64,000 bases of DNA from Roseburia sp. 1XD42-34 (GCF_009917385.1 NZ_QWLJ01000009.1:90504-154503), one strand, 5' to 3'; shown: positions 28,270 through 38,043, counted from the first letter of the stretch. The notes: a model not told the origin generated them from the letters alone. Numbers and translations: made by a program.

Positions 28270-28320
28270 GATAACAAAGTATAAAATGAGGTGCTTGGGG
28301 ATAACGAAATAACCGATAGT
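28270..28320 (+). repeat. RS-2 repeat fragment (left module only)
   Basis: GATAACAAAGTATAAAATGA to ATAACCGATAG matches the alternative left module of RS-2; the rest of the repeat is missing. Confidence 0.7.
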
Positions 28321-28364
28321 TTGAAACCACCCATGGTGCTAAGTGTAAAAAATTTTATACATTT

Positions 28365-28385
28365 AATTCTTCGTTGTGAAGAATT
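28365..28385. promoter_or_regulatory. Palindrome upstream of the sigma-54 promoter, possible activator site
   Basis: AATTCTTC and GAAGAATT form an 8-bp perfect inverted repeat around a 5-base centre, about 100 bp upstream of the -24 element at 28475. This is where a bacterial enhancer-binding protein would be expected to bind. No T tract follows, so a terminator is unlikely. Confidence 0.4.
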
Positions 28386-28474
28386 ATTTACAGATTATTA
28401 ATATTAGCTTACCTTTACTTTATTAATTTAACTAACTCATTTTGTTTGTATTAATATTTAGAAAGTTACTAAAG

Positions 28475-28491
28475 TTGGCACTAAATTTGCT
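28475..28491 (+). promoter_or_regulatory. Sigma-54 (SigL) promoter of the oligopeptide transporter operon
   Basis: TTGGCACTAAATTTGCT matches the -24/-12 consensus TGGCAC-N5-TTGC exactly, with ten bases between the invariant GG and GC. The predicted start is about 33 bases before the oppD ATG. No competing sigma-A hexamer pair was seen nearby. Confidence 0.75.
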
Positions 28492-28534
28492 ATAAAAGTA
28501 ATATACAGAATAATAAGGAAATGGGGTGAAAAAT

Positions 28535-29503
28535 ATGCCAAATTTATTAGAAATAAAAAATTTAAAGACACATTTTGTTAGTAAAAAAAACACTGTACCT
28601 GCAGTTGATGGGGTTAGTTTATCGATAAAGCAAGGAGAAACGGTAGCAATTGTAGGGGAATCCGGCTGTGGTAAAAGCATAACATCTCTGTCCATTATGC
28701 AGCTTGTTCCTGAACCTAATGGCGAAATCGTTGGGGGAACGATTCTTTTTAATGGTAAAAACTTGCTTGAATGTACCGAAGAAGAAATGTGTCACGTTAG
28801 AGGCAAAGATGTTTCTATGATATTCCAAGATCCAATGACTTCTCTTAATCCAGTATTAACAATTGGCGAACAATTAATGGAAGTTGTGGTTCACCATCAA
28901 AAAAAATCGAAACAAGCAGCGTATGAAAGAGCAATATCATTGCTGAAAATGGTAGGGTTTTCCAATCCTGAAGATATCATGAAAAACTATCCTCATCGTC
29001 TGTCAGGTGGTATGAGGCAACGCGTGATGATTGCAATGGCAATGATATGTAACCCATCGCTGTTAATTGCAGATGAGCCAACAACCGCATTAGATGTGAC
29101 TATCCAGGCGCAAATTATTGAACTAATGAAAGAACTAAATGACCAGTATGCTACCTCGATATTGTTGATTACTCATGATCTAGGGATTGTCTCTGAAATG
29201 GCAGAGAAGGTTGTCGTTATGTATGCTGGTCAAGTAGTTGAAGAAGCTTCAGTAGAGGAATTATTTAGTAACGCTTTACATCCATATACAGAAGGTTTAA
29301 TACGATCTATTCCGGTAATGGAAGGGGAGAGAAAAGAGCTTTACTCCATACCTGGAAACGTCCCTTCCCCAGAAGATTTTCCAGATCATTGCCGTTTTGC
29401 TACTCGTTGCTCGAAAGCTTTCGCACGTTGCTTTCAAGGACAGCCGAATCTCATTCAACAAACAGAAACGCAATTTGTACGTTGTTTCTTATACGAGGAA
29501 TAA
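28535..29503 (+). CDS. oppD: Oligopeptide ABC transporter, ATP-binding protein (OppD/DppD type)
   Basis: 322 aa from the ATG at 28535 (ATGGGG site seven bases before). Walker [10 protein letters not shown]-loop [10 protein letters not shown], signature LSGGMRQRV, Walker [13 protein letters not shown] and H-loop LITHD are intact. The C-terminal Opp/Dpp extension carries a cysteine cluster ([14 protein letters not shown]). First gene of a five-gene set: ATPases D and F, binding protein, permeases B and C. Substrate (oligopeptide, dipeptide or nickel) cannot be fixed from this subunit. Confidence 0.93.
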   Translation: MPNLLEIKNLKTHFVSKKNTVPAVDGVSLSIKQGETVAIVGESGCGKSITSLSIMQLVPEPNGEIVGGTILFNGKNLLECTEEEMCHVRGKDVSMIFQDPMTSLNPVLTIGEQLMEVVVHHQKKSKQAAYERAISLLKMVGFSNPEDIMKNYPHRLSGGMRQRVMIAMAMICNPSLLIADEPTTALDVTIQAQIIELMKELNDQYATSILLITHDLGIVSEMAEKVVVMYAGQVVEEASVEELFSNALHPYTEGLIRSIPVMEGERKELYSIPGNVPSPEDFPDHCRFATRCSKAFARCFQGQPNLIQQTETQFVRCFLYEE

Positions 29504-29515
29504 AGGTGGGGGATT

Positions 29516-30532
29516 ATGGTTTATTCACAAACAAAAACAAACATGGAAAAGCAGGATCATTTGAAAAGCTTATTACAAGTAGTGAACTTGAAAAAATATT
29601 TTCCAATGAAGCAAGGTGTTTTATTAAAAACCAAACAATATATTAAAGCTGTTGACGATATTAGCTTAATCATAAACAAAGGGGAGACAGTTGGAATTGT
29701 AGGTGAGTCAGGGTGCGGTAAATCAACCTTAGGAAGAACTTTAATTCGCTTACACAAGCCAACAGAAGGAAAAATATTCTACAAAGGGCAGGACATTACG
29801 AGTGCATCAGAAGATACACTGCGAAAAAGCATTCGTAAAGAAATCCAAATGATTTTTCAAGACCCTTATGCCTCGTTGAACCCAAGAAAAACATTGAAAA
29901 AAACAATTATAGAGCCACTGCATGCGCACAGAATTTTCCTGAAATCGATCGATCGCTTAAATCGAGTGAAGGAACTGTTAGAAACAGTCGGTCTAGATGC
30001 TATTCATATGAACCGTTATCCTCATGAGTTTTCAGGAGGGCAAAGGCAACGGATCGGAATAGCAAGGGCGTTAGCGTTACAGCCAGAAGTAGTCATAGCG
30101 GACGAAGCTGTATCAGCATTAGATGTGTCGATTCAGGCACAAATTATTAATCTCTTACAACGGCTGCAAACAGACCTTGGCTTAACATATATTTTTATTT
30201 CGCATGATTTAAGCGTGGTTAGACATATAAGTGATCGTGTAGCTGTCATGTATTTAGGAAAAATGATGGAGCTTGCTGCAACAGAACAACTATATGGAAA
30301 TCCGGCTCACCCTTATACGCAAGCTTTACTATCAGCGGTACCTACAACAAAGGGGAGTAAAAAAGAAAGGATTGTTTTACAGGGGGAACTTCCAAACGCA
30401 TCTTCGCCGCCATCAGGTTGTGTTTTTCATACGAGGTGCCCAATGGCAATGTCGATTTGTAAAGAAGTAGTTCCTGATGTTAAGGCGATTCAGCCAAATC
30501 ATTATGTAGCCTGTCATTTATCCGATATTTAA
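29516..30532 (+). CDS. oppF: Oligopeptide ABC transporter, ATP-binding protein (OppF type)
   Basis: 338 aa, partner ATPase of the preceding gene, 12 bases downstream with GGTGGGGG before the ATG. Walker [22 protein letters not shown], signature FSGGQRQRI and Walker B VVIADEAVSALD are intact. The C-terminal cysteine cluster (CVFHTRCPMAMSIC, then VACH) matches the family. The last codons and TAA lie in sequence that reads as the 5' end of an RS-1 repeat, so the natural C-terminus may have been replaced by a few residues. Confidence 0.93.
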   Translation: MVYSQTKTNMEKQDHLKSLLQVVNLKKYFPMKQGVLLKTKQYIKAVDDISLIINKGETVGIVGESGCGKSTLGRTLIRLHKPTEGKIFYKGQDITSASEDTLRKSIRKEIQMIFQDPYASLNPRKTLKKTIIEPLHAHRIFLKSIDRLNRVKELLETVGLDAIHMNRYPHEFSGGQRQRIGIARALALQPEVVIADEAVSALDVSIQAQIINLLQRLQTDLGLTYIFISHDLSVVRHISDRVAVMYLGKMMELAATEQLYGNPAHPYTQALLSAVPTTKGSKKERIVLQGELPNASSPPSGCVFHTRCPMAMSICKEVVPDVKAIQPNHYVACHLSDI

Positions 30533-30700
30533 GGTGTAAGACTCCGCTTTAGGAGTTGAATAATCTGTACGGCAACAAGTCTAAATGGGAGGTAACAGCA
30601 CTTAAATATCCTATTTCGTAAGAGGTCATTAGGTCTAACCATTACGATACTAACAAGCAGTGGGAGGTGAATGAAAACACTTAATGGAAAATTCACTTTA
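30517..30700 (+). repeat. RS-1 structured repeat, copy 6, fused to the oppF end
   Basis: ATTTATCCGATATTTAAGG corresponds to the RS-1 start TTTATCCCGTATATAAGG, so the oppF stop codon lies inside the repeat. GTAAGACTCC, GTCTAAATGGGAGGTAACAG and GGAAAATTCACTT follow in order. A few bases of the first stem (GCT) are lost. It separates oppF from the binding-protein gene. Confidence 0.8.
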
Positions 30701-30811
30701 TATTCATAACGAAAAAACGGGACATAGTATTCTGTGATAAGGTGGTGACGATTCATATTCTCAATCTACTATTTACACTTTACAGGATAAATTTATGGAG
30801 GGATGACAAAA

Positions 30812-32428
30812 ATGAAGAAGCTATCATATTTACTAAGTTTCATTGTCTTTCTTATTGTTTTGTCCGCTTGTAATGTAGAAGATCCGGAGGGAAAAACAGA
30901 TGAAGCAGAGGCGAAAAGCAATCAACAAGCTGGAGGAGATTTAATAATTGGAACAACTGGTTCGCCTACGTTATTTAACCCTTTTTATTCTACGGATACG
31001 ACTAGTATGACAATAGAAGGTTTTATTTTTAGTGGACTAATAACGGTGGATAGGGAGTTTAATCTTGAAGGTGACTTAGCAGAGGATTGGGAGCACTCAG
31101 AGGATGGAAAGACGTGGACTTTTTATTTACGAGAAGATGTGAAATGGCATGATGGAGAAGATTTTACAGCTGATGACGTTGTATTTACGTATCAAATTCC
31201 CATAGATGAAAATTACAACGGACCACGCGGGTATACGTATGAAAAAATAAAAGCAGTTAAGAAAATAGATGACTATACCGTTGAATTTACGCTAACACAG
31301 CCAAATGCACCTTTCTTAACGATTTCCATGCAAGCTGGAATTTTACCAGAGCATATTTTAGGCGATCTACCGATTGAAGAACTAGGAGAAAATAAATTTA
31401 ATACAAAAGAACCTATTGGTACAGGTCCATATGTATTTGAAGAGTGGGCGGATGGAGAATATATAAAACTCCATGCATTTGATGAGTATCATTTAGGTAA
31501 ACCAAATATTGATACGCTTACTTATAAAATTGTACCAGATGCAAATGCTTTAATGGCGCAACTACAGTCTGGTGATATTAATTTCACAGGAGTAAACGAG
31601 CAAAATGTAGAGGTAGCTACTGAATTAGATGAAAAAGGCATCATTACGCTACAATCTGGTCCAAGTAACTCTTGGGAATATGTTATTTGGAATTTAAGAA
31701 ATCCATTATTTGAAGAGAAAAAAGTGCGACAAGCCCTTTCGCATGCAATTGATAGAGAATCTATATTAGAAGCTGTGCTGCAGGGAGAAGGGGAGGTAGC
31801 TTATGGTCCTGGAAGTCCAGCTAACTGGGCATTTAATCCCGATGTCCCAAGATATGAATATGATCCAGCTAAAGCTGAAGCTTTGCTTCATGAAGCAGGT
31901 TGGGAAAAGAGTGATAATGGAGTACTAGAAAAAGATGGCACCCCTTTTTCATTTACTATTAAAACGAGTCAAAGCGATACTCGTGAAGATATAGCGGTTG
32001 TTCTTCAACAGCAGCTAGAATCTATTGGGATACAAACAGATGTGGAAGTGATGGAATGGAGTGCATTTGTAGAAGATACTGGACCACCGAATTGGAATTT
32101 TGATGCTCAAGTATCTGGAATGTCAATAGGTAGTGACCCAGACCCAAGCTACTTTTGGCATTCAAAAGAAATTGAAAATGGTTTGAACTATAGCGCATAC
32201 TCAAATCCGGATGTAGATAAGCTGTTAGATGAAAATACAAGAGTGCTAGACCAGGAAAAAAGAGCCGAGATTATTAAGCAGGCAGATGCAATGGTGGCAG
32301 AGGATCAGCCTGTATCATTCCTGTATTATCCTAATTCCCATCTTGCTCACAGTCCCAATTTAGAAGGTCCGGTAGTTAATGCCGCAAATACGTACTATAA
32401 GCTGCATGAATGGAAATTTACGGAATAA
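30812..32428 (+). CDS. oppA: Oligopeptide-binding lipoprotein (SBP family 5)
   Basis: 538 aa from the ATG at 30812, nine bases after GGAGGG; the ATG at 30803 is too close to that site. Type II signal peptide with lipobox VLSAC (Cys about 24). Family-5 solute-binding fold: IIGTTGSPTLFNPFY, WEHSEDGKTWTFYLREDVKWHDG, EPIGTGPYVFEEW and VRQALSHAIDRESI. Captures peptides outside the membrane for the permease pair. Fits the DppE/AppA-like group; the exact ligand is open. Confidence 0.92.
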   Translation: MKKLSYLLSFIVFLIVLSACNVEDPEGKTDEAEAKSNQQAGGDLIIGTTGSPTLFNPFYSTDTTSMTIEGFIFSGLITVDREFNLEGDLAEDWEHSEDGKTWTFYLREDVKWHDGEDFTADDVVFTYQIPIDENYNGPRGYTYEKIKAVKKIDDYTVEFTLTQPNAPFLTISMQAGILPEHILGDLPIEELGENKFNTKEPIGTGPYVFEEWADGEYIKLHAFDEYHLGKPNIDTLTYKIVPDANALMAQLQSGDINFTGVNEQNVEVATELDEKGIITLQSGPSNSWEYVIWNLRNPLFEEKKVRQALSHAIDRESILEAVLQGEGEVAYGPGSPANWAFNPDVPRYEYDPAKAEALLHEAGWEKSDNGVLEKDGTPFSFTIKTSQSDTREDIAVVLQQQLESIGIQTDVEVMEWSAFVEDTGPPNWNFDAQVSGMSIGSDPDPSYFWHSKEIENGLNYSAYSNPDVDKLLDENTRVLDQEKRAEIIKQADAMVAEDQPVSFLYYPNSHLAHSPNLEGPVVNAANTYYKLHEWKFTE

Positions 32429-32455
32429 GGGAGGAAGTGTTTTCCTCTTTCCGTT

Positions 32456-32643
32456 TTATCCCGTGTATAAGGGGCTGTAAGTCTCCTACTACAGGAGTTG
32501 GATAAATCTGTATTGCAATAAGTCTAAGTGAGAGATAATAGAACCTAACTATCTTATTTCATAAGCGGTCTTTTAGGTCATACCATTACGTACTAACAAG
32601 CCGTGGGTGGTGAAGGATCCCCACTGATTGAAAATTCACTTCG
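32456..32643 (+). repeat. RS-1 structured repeat, copy 7
   Basis: Complete copy between the binding-protein and permease genes: TTATCCCGTGTATAAGGGGC through CCCCACTGATTGAAAATTCA. The 3' hairpin is GTGGG/CCCAC and the GTGAA...TTCAC pair is kept. It divides an otherwise continuous transporter operon. Confidence 0.85.
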
Positions 32644-32767
32644 TTTCGTATGTAACACTTATTCTATTTATTAGTTAAAGAGATTTTGTTTACATGCAGA
32701 AACATAATAAAAAGCAACTTGCAGAATAAATAAACTGGATTGAGATGATGATAAGAGGAGGGGAAGA

Positions 32768-33718
32768 ATGGGGGCGTACATTCTTAGACGTGCATTAATG
32801 ACAATACCTTTATTATTCGGAATAACCGTACTAGCATTTGGGATTATGCAATTAGCTCCAGGTGACCCGTCCACCATGCTCATTGACCCAAGAATTAGAG
32901 CGGAGGATATGCAGCCTTATATTGAAAAATATGGCTTAGACGAGCCTGTGCATGTACAGTATGTGAAATGGCTTGGTGCAATGATTCAAGGCGATTTTGG
33001 TACTTCTTTACTTCGCCAAGGTGTATCAGTAAGCGAATTGATCATGGCTAGATTGCCAAATACATTGTTACTAATGGTTGTATCTACACTGATTGCGGTA
33101 ATTATTTCTGTCCCCTTTGGGATTATTTCTGCGAGCAAGCCCTATTCTTTAACTGATTACTCCATCACATTCGTATCCTTTTTAGGTCTGGCTACGCCAA
33201 ATTTTTGGATAGGGTTAGTTTTAATCATGTTTTTATCTGTCCAGTTAGGCTGGTTTCCAACAGGTGGAGTTTCGACTTTAGGTGCTGATTTTAGTGTTTG
33301 GGATCGTTTACACCATTTGGTGCTTCCTTCTATTGTATTGGCTACAGCCGATATGGCGGGGTTAACGCGTTATACACGTTCGAGTATGCTTGAAGTGCTA
33401 AAACAAGACTATATCCGTACAGCAAGGGCAAAAGGATTTAGGCAAACAAAAGTGGTTTTTAAACACGGTGTCCGAAACGGTTTGATTCCAATCATCACTA
33501 TTTTTGGCTTGATGCTTCCATCCTTTATAGGTGGTTCGGTAATTGTCGAAAGTATTTTCGCATGGCCTGGTATTGGGTTATTGTTTATGGACGCAGCATT
33601 TCAACGAGATTACCCGGTCATTATGGCAATTACAGTAATTGTTGCCACATTAGTTGTCATTGGGAACTTAATTGCAGATATCTTATATGCTATTTTTGAT
33701 CCGAGAATTGAGTATTAA
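32768..33718 (+). CDS. oppB: Oligopeptide ABC transporter permease (OppB/DppB type)
   Basis: 316 aa, six spans. An N-terminal span (LFGITVLAFGIMQLAPGD) is followed by the BPD_transp_1 core and the EAA loop region (YIRTARAKGFRQTKVVFKHG), which contacts the ATPases. GGAGGGGAAGA precedes the ATG. Pairs with the next gene, 18 bases downstream. Confidence 0.93.
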   Translation: MGAYILRRALMTIPLLFGITVLAFGIMQLAPGDPSTMLIDPRIRAEDMQPYIEKYGLDEPVHVQYVKWLGAMIQGDFGTSLLRQGVSVSELIMARLPNTLLLMVVSTLIAVIISVPFGIISASKPYSLTDYSITFVSFLGLATPNFWIGLVLIMFLSVQLGWFPTGGVSTLGADFSVWDRLHHLVLPSIVLATADMAGLTRYTRSSMLEVLKQDYIRTARAKGFRQTKVVFKHGVRNGLIPIITIFGLMLPSFIGGSVIVESIFAWPGIGLLFMDAAFQRDYPVIMAITVIVATLVVIGNLIADILYAIFDPRIEY

Positions 33719-33736
33719 GGGGGGAGTGATAAATTC

Positions 33737-34666
33737 ATGATACAAACGCAAAATACGTTAAAGCGAAAACCCTCTATGAAACAACCTAAACCAGATCAGC
33801 AAATTAAATCAAAGCCAGAAACGCTAGCTAAAATAATGTGGGAGAAATTTATGCAAAATAAGCTCGCTTTAATCGGTGTTATTATTTTGATTATGATCAT
33901 TGCAGCTGCATTACTTGCTCCATTATTAGCAACTCATCATCCAGATGAACAGTTTTTAACGGATCGACTTGCACCTCCAGGAAGTGAATATTGGCTTGGA
34001 ACAGATACGTTAGGACGTGATTTGTATAGTCGAATGCTGTACGGCGCACAAATTTCTTTATTAGTTGGCTTTGCCTCTGTTACAGGTTCTATTTTTATTG
34101 GAACGGTTGTTGGAGCAGTAGCCGGGTATTATGGTGGCAAACTAGATGCTCTTTTGATGCGAATTGTAGATGTGGTAATCTCTTTTCCTAGTATGTTTTT
34201 ACTTATTACGTTAGTAACAATTATTGATCCCAGTCTGTACACGCTTATTTTAATTTTTGCATTATTTGGGTGGACAGGAACTGCTAGACTTGTTCGGGGG
34301 GAATTTTTAACTTTACGAACAAGGGAGTATGTATTAGCAGCACGAACAATGGGCATTCGCAATATACGAATTATATTTTCACATATTTTGCCAAATGCAA
34401 TGGGTCCAATTATCGTCGCCGCTACGTTAGGAATAGGAGGAGTTATCCTTGCTGAATCAGCTCTAAGCTATTTAGGTCTAGGCGTTCAGCCGCCGACCGC
34501 AAGCTGGGGAAATATGCTGCAAGACGCTCAAGGGCTATCCGTCATGAAGAATGCTTGGTGGTACCCATTAATCCCTGGTTTGATGATATTAATTACAGTA
34601 CTTTCGTTTAATTTTGTTGGGGATGGGTTAAGGGATGCTTTAGATTCTCGAGTAATCAGAAAATAA
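33737..34666 (+). CDS. oppC: Oligopeptide ABC transporter permease (OppC/DppC type)
   Basis: 309 aa. Cytoplasmic N-terminus of about 45 residues, then six spans. The OppC_N segment ([20 protein letters not shown]) and the [18 protein letters not shown] motif are typical, with EAA loop [20 protein letters not shown]. Last gene of the set; a hairpin follows. Confidence 0.93.
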   Translation: MIQTQNTLKRKPSMKQPKPDQQIKSKPETLAKIMWEKFMQNKLALIGVIILIMIIAAALLAPLLATHHPDEQFLTDRLAPPGSEYWLGTDTLGRDLYSRMLYGAQISLLVGFASVTGSIFIGTVVGAVAGYYGGKLDALLMRIVDVVISFPSMFLLITLVTIIDPSLYTLILIFALFGWTGTARLVRGEFLTLRTREYVLAARTMGIRNIRIIFSHILPNAMGPIIVAATLGIGGVILAESALSYLGLGVQPPTASWGNMLQDAQGLSVMKNAWWYPLIPGLMILITVLSFNFVGDGLRDALDSRVIRK

Positions 34667-34667
34667 T

Positions 34668-34716
34668 CAAACGAACAATACTAGTCTTCTATTTGGATTG
34701 GTATTGTTTGTTGTTT
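34668..34716 (+). terminator. Probable terminator of the oligopeptide operon
   Basis: AACAATAC and GTATTGTT pair, flanked by further partial pairing (AAACG.../...TTGTTTT) and a short T run. Confidence 0.55.
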
Positions 34717-34745
34717 TGGTAGCTAATTCATCTACTTTGTTCTAA

Positions 34746-35009
34746 GATAAGAACATATAAAATGAGGTGCTTGGGGATAATGAAATAACCGGATAGTCAC
34801 GTCCGGCCTCATCGCCCTGCAACGAGGTGGCTTTAGAAATGCGCCCTCCGATAAGGCATCATCGGTTCGTTACAAAGAGGGAAGGCCGACTAAAAACGGG
34901 CTTGCCGCTTAGGCATCGGCATACCCCTGTTTTTAGTGGCATGAATCCTTTATCTTTCGTTGATTCGTTCCATTCGCTACGTTGCTAAACGGGAGCCTAC
35001 GCCTTTATT
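34746..35009 (+). repeat. RS-2 repeat copy overlapping the prolyl oligopeptidase stop
   Basis: Full copy with the alternative left module (GATAAGAACATATAAAATGA), the central GGAAGGCCGACTAAAAACGG block and the end GGGAGCCTACGCCTTTATT. The consensus end GCCTTTGTT reads GCCTTTATT here, and its TTA is the TAA stop of the minus-strand gene. Confidence 0.8.
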
Positions 35010-37056
35010 CGTACGAAAGGATTATGTCGAACTGCTTAAATAAAAATGTATAGATGTCTGTTTGTTCTTCGATAATTTTTGCAGTCGGTTTTCCTAGACC
35101 GTGACCAGCATTTTTTTCTGTTCGCAATAAAATGGGATGAGCCCCTGCTTGTGCTTCTTGTAATGTTGCAGTAAATTTCTTTGCATGTAATGGTGCGACT
35201 CTATCGTCTGTATCGGCAGTTGTAATAAGAGTAGCAGGATAGTGGGTCCCTCGTATTACATTATGCAGCGGAGAATACTTATACATAAATTGAAAATGCG
35301 CTGCGTTCTTTTCTGCATTGCCAAATTCGGTTGTCCAAAATCGCCCGACTGTAAAGCGGTGAAATCTGAGCATATCTGTGACAGGTACGAGGCATAAAGC
35401 GGCGCCAAACAGTTCTGGCCGTTGCGTTATACATGCTCCTACTAATAGGCCTCCATTACTGCCTCCCATGATAGCAAGTTTGTTAGGATTCGTATATTTT
35501 TGATTCATTAGCCGCTCTGCCGCAGCGATAAAATCATCAAACACATGTTGCTTTTTTTCAAGTATGCCGTCTAAATGCCAAGCTTCCCCATATTCACCTC
35601 CACCTCTTAAATTTGCAACAGCATACACCCCTCCAGCTTCTAACCAGAGCTGCTGAAAAGGAGAAAAGGTAGGAGTAAGACTAATGTTATATCCGCCGTA
35701 TCCATATAGGAGTGTGGGATGGTCTCCGTTAAGCTTCATTCCTTTTTTATGGGTGATAAACATAGGGATCATTGTACCATCTTTGGATGGATAGAAAACT
35801 TGTTTGGTTTCAAATTTTTTTGACAATACCGGTTCAGATGCATGAAAAATTGGACACATCTTACCCTGTTTGAAATCATAGCGAATAATTTGGGCAGGAT
35901 GTAAAAATGATGCATACTGGATAAATAATTCTGTTGCATGTTTGCTTCCTTGCATGTCAGTAATGGTAATATATTTCGGTAAATGGAGTTCTTTTTGAAA
36001 CTTTCCTGTGTCACTATACAAAAGTAATTTGTGATAGGCATGATGTAAATAAACAACGGCAAATTGATGATTAATCCATTTTAGTTGGGAAATCGCGTCT
36101 TCTTTTTCTGGAATAATAACTTCCCAGTTTTCTTTTTCCGGGTGGTTCAGATTAATCGCTACTAATTTACCTTTCGGTGCATGATGATTCGTATATACAT
36201 AGAAAATATCTCCCTTATTTCCGATAAATGAATAATAATCTTTTCCGTCCGACACGAGTGGAAAAAATGCTCCGTTACTATCTAAAGTCCGATAGTAGAG
36301 TTTACTTTTTGGCTCGGTCCCATTATAAACTTTTAAAATTAAATATTTATTATCGTCTGAGACTTCGGGAAGAAAAGATAGTTCTTTTTCGGTTTTGTCT
36401 TCGTAAATTAGGATATCTTCTTCTTGATTTGTTCCAATATTGTGCCAATAAACGGCGTTATAATAGCCTTTTTCATTGGAGTGAACAGATTTTTGATCAG
36501 GGTACCGGTTGTAAAAAAAGCCGTTCACATCTTTTCTCCAGGCAATATTGCTAAATTTGCACCATTTTAACTGTTCTGGATACTCTTCCAGAGTAGTTAA
36601 ATCGATTATTCTGAACTCCTGCCAGTCACTCCCGTTAAAGGATAGAGCGTAGGCCAGTAAGGTTCCATCGTAATTAAAGGTTATATTCGTTATTGCTGTC
36701 GTTCCGTCCTTATCGTATTGATTCAGATCAATAACTGTTTCTGGGTTAGTAAGTTCGTGTATATCCATCGTTCGGTATAGAATAGGTTGATTTTGTAAAC
36801 CATCATTTTTAAAAAAATAATAATAGTCGCCTTTCCTTTGCGGGGGAGAATATTTTGGATAGTTCATAAGCTTTGTTAACTTCTTTTTTATCTTATTTCG
36901 GTCTTTATAGGAATCAAAATAGTTTCTGGTCATGTTGTTTTGGTAAGCAGTCCACTCCTTAGTTTCCTTTAATGTTTCATCTTCGAGCCAACGGTAAGGA
37001 TCTGGAACAGAAACACCGTGATAGATTTCTACTGTGTTATCTTTTCTGATGATCAA
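35005..37056 (-). CDS. Prolyl oligopeptidase (S9A)
   Basis: 683 aa, no signal peptide. An N-terminal start (DPYRWLEDE) leads into a beta-propeller (about 70-400) and then the alpha/beta-hydrolase domain. Catalytic Ser533 in MGGSNGGLLVGA, Asp in TTADTDDRVAP and His in KNAGHGLGKP. GNAE and the segment GGYNISLTPTFSP are family-typical. Cleaves short peptides after proline in the cytoplasm; a fitting partner for the neighbouring peptide importer, though on the other strand. The C-terminus (FDIILSYE) ends inside an RS-2 repeat, so the final residues may be altered. Confidence 0.92.
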   Translation of the reverse strand: MIIRKDNTVEIYHGVSVPDPYRWLEDETLKETKEWTAYQNNMTRNYFDSYKDRNKIKKKLTKLMNYPKYSPPQRKGDYYYFFKNDGLQNQPILYRTMDIHELTNPETVIDLNQYDKDGTTAITNITFNYDGTLLAYALSFNGSDWQEFRIIDLTTLEEYPEQLKWCKFSNIAWRKDVNGFFYNRYPDQKSVHSNEKGYYNAVYWHNIGTNQEEDILIYEDKTEKELSFLPEVSDDNKYLILKVYNGTEPKSKLYYRTLDSNGAFFPLVSDGKDYYSFIGNKGDIFYVYTNHHAPKGKLVAINLNHPEKENWEVIIPEKEDAISQLKWINHQFAVVYLHHAYHKLLLYSDTGKFQKELHLPKYITITDMQGSKHATELFIQYASFLHPAQIIRYDFKQGKMCPIFHASEPVLSKKFETKQVFYPSKDGTMIPMFITHKKGMKLNGDHPTLLYGYGGYNISLTPTFSPFQQLWLEAGGVYAVANLRGGGEYGEAWHLDGILEKKQHVFDDFIAAAERLMNQKYTNPNKLAIMGGSNGGLLVGACITQRPELFGAALCLVPVTDMLRFHRFTVGRFWTTEFGNAEKNAAHFQFMYKYSPLHNVIRGTHYPATLITTADTDDRVAPLHAKKFTATLQEAQAGAHPILLRTEKNAGHGLGKPTAKIIEEQTDIYTFLFKQFDIILSYE

Positions 37057-37281
37057 TTAAAATTCCTCCTTTTCCATATTTGAAATTTAGAAGCAACTTT
37101 TATGCCAATTTATTAACGTTTAATATAGAACGCTATACATGATTGTCAAACTTTAAGCTCACAAATGGAAATGAGTTCAATTTGTTTATGTTCAATATTT
37201 CACAAATATCTATAGAAAATACCAGCATGCTAGTATATAATTAAATTGTCCTAATAAAATATAATTTTGGGGGTTGCTAAT

Positions 37282-37722
37282 ATGGCTAAATCTATTTTTA
37301 AAGCCACTGCTCACTTGCAAGATGGCGTTCAAGTGAAAGTAAAATCGAGAACTTTTGAGATCACTGTAGATGAGCCTAAAAATTTAGGCGGTACAGATAC
37401 GGGAATGAATCCTGTTGAATTAATACTTGGCGCTCTTGGAGCTTGCCAGGCAATAGTCGCACGTGTTTTTGCTAAGAAGTTTCAAATCGAATTCAGTGAC
37501 TTCTGGGTAGAACTAGAAGGGGATTTAGATCCAGATGGTTTTATGCACAAAGCCGATGTACGAAAAGGCTACTCGGAAATCCGTTACAATATTCATATTA
37601 AAACGGATGCATCCAAAGAGAAAGTAGAAGAATTCGTTGCTTTTATTGAAGACACATGCCCAGTTGGCGACACGCTGGCAAACCCAGTCAATATGAAGTT
37701 AAATAATATCATTATTGAATAA
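37282..37722 (+). CDS. OsmC/Ohr-family protein
   Basis: 146 aa from the ATG at 37282 after a TGGGGGT site; an upstream TTG in that site is not a likely start. OsmC fold with GMNPVELILGALGACQAIVA (first Cys) and a late DTCPVGDTLANPV (second Cys), the pair used for thiol-dependent peroxide reduction. Members detoxify organic peroxides or act in sulfur-related stress. Monocistronic with its own terminator. Confidence 0.85.
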   Translation: MAKSIFKATAHLQDGVQVKVKSRTFEITVDEPKNLGGTDTGMNPVELILGALGACQAIVARVFAKKFQIEFSDFWVELEGDLDPDGFMHKADVRKGYSEIRYNIHIKTDASKEKVEEFVAFIEDTCPVGDTLANPVNMKLNNIIIE

Positions 37723-37738
37723 TTGAAGTTTTGTTAAG

Positions 37739-37776
37739 AACAAGGGCAGGAAGTTTATTCTGTCTTTGTTTTTTTA
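37739..37776 (+). terminator. Terminator of the OsmC-like gene
   Basis: AACAAGGGCAG pairs with CTGTCTTTGTT using G-U pairs, followed by a T7 tract. Confidence 0.7.
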
Positions 37777-37969
37777 TGTACTAAAAATACGCTAGTTACT
37801 ACATGTCGCATGTTTTAAAACCTCTAAGATAAACGTACGTAATACCTTTACTTATTTATACCCGCTAAATGTAACCTACGTTCGTATATATCTAGCAAAC
37901 AGCGGGGGAAAAGAAAAGCTTTACTAGCTAACGTCTCTCTTTCATCATTTTCTATTCTTTCGTAAACAG

Positions 37970-37998
37970 TTGACTTATTTATATAATATATGTAATAT
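37970..37998 (+). promoter_or_regulatory. Promoter of the XRE regulator gene
   Basis: TTGACT (37970-37975), 17-base spacer, TAATAT (37993-37998). Confidence 0.7.
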
Positions 37999-38024
37999 AT
38001 ATTTAACATAATGTTAGATATATT
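37996..38024. promoter_or_regulatory. Palindromic operator candidate
   Basis: Two 14-base arms centred on 38010 match at 12 of 14 positions, with the inner TAACAT/ATGTTA part perfect. It overlaps the -10 and start region of the XRE gene, which suggests self-repression. Confidence 0.6.
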
Positions 38025-38043
38025 TTTCTTTTGGTGGTGTGAC

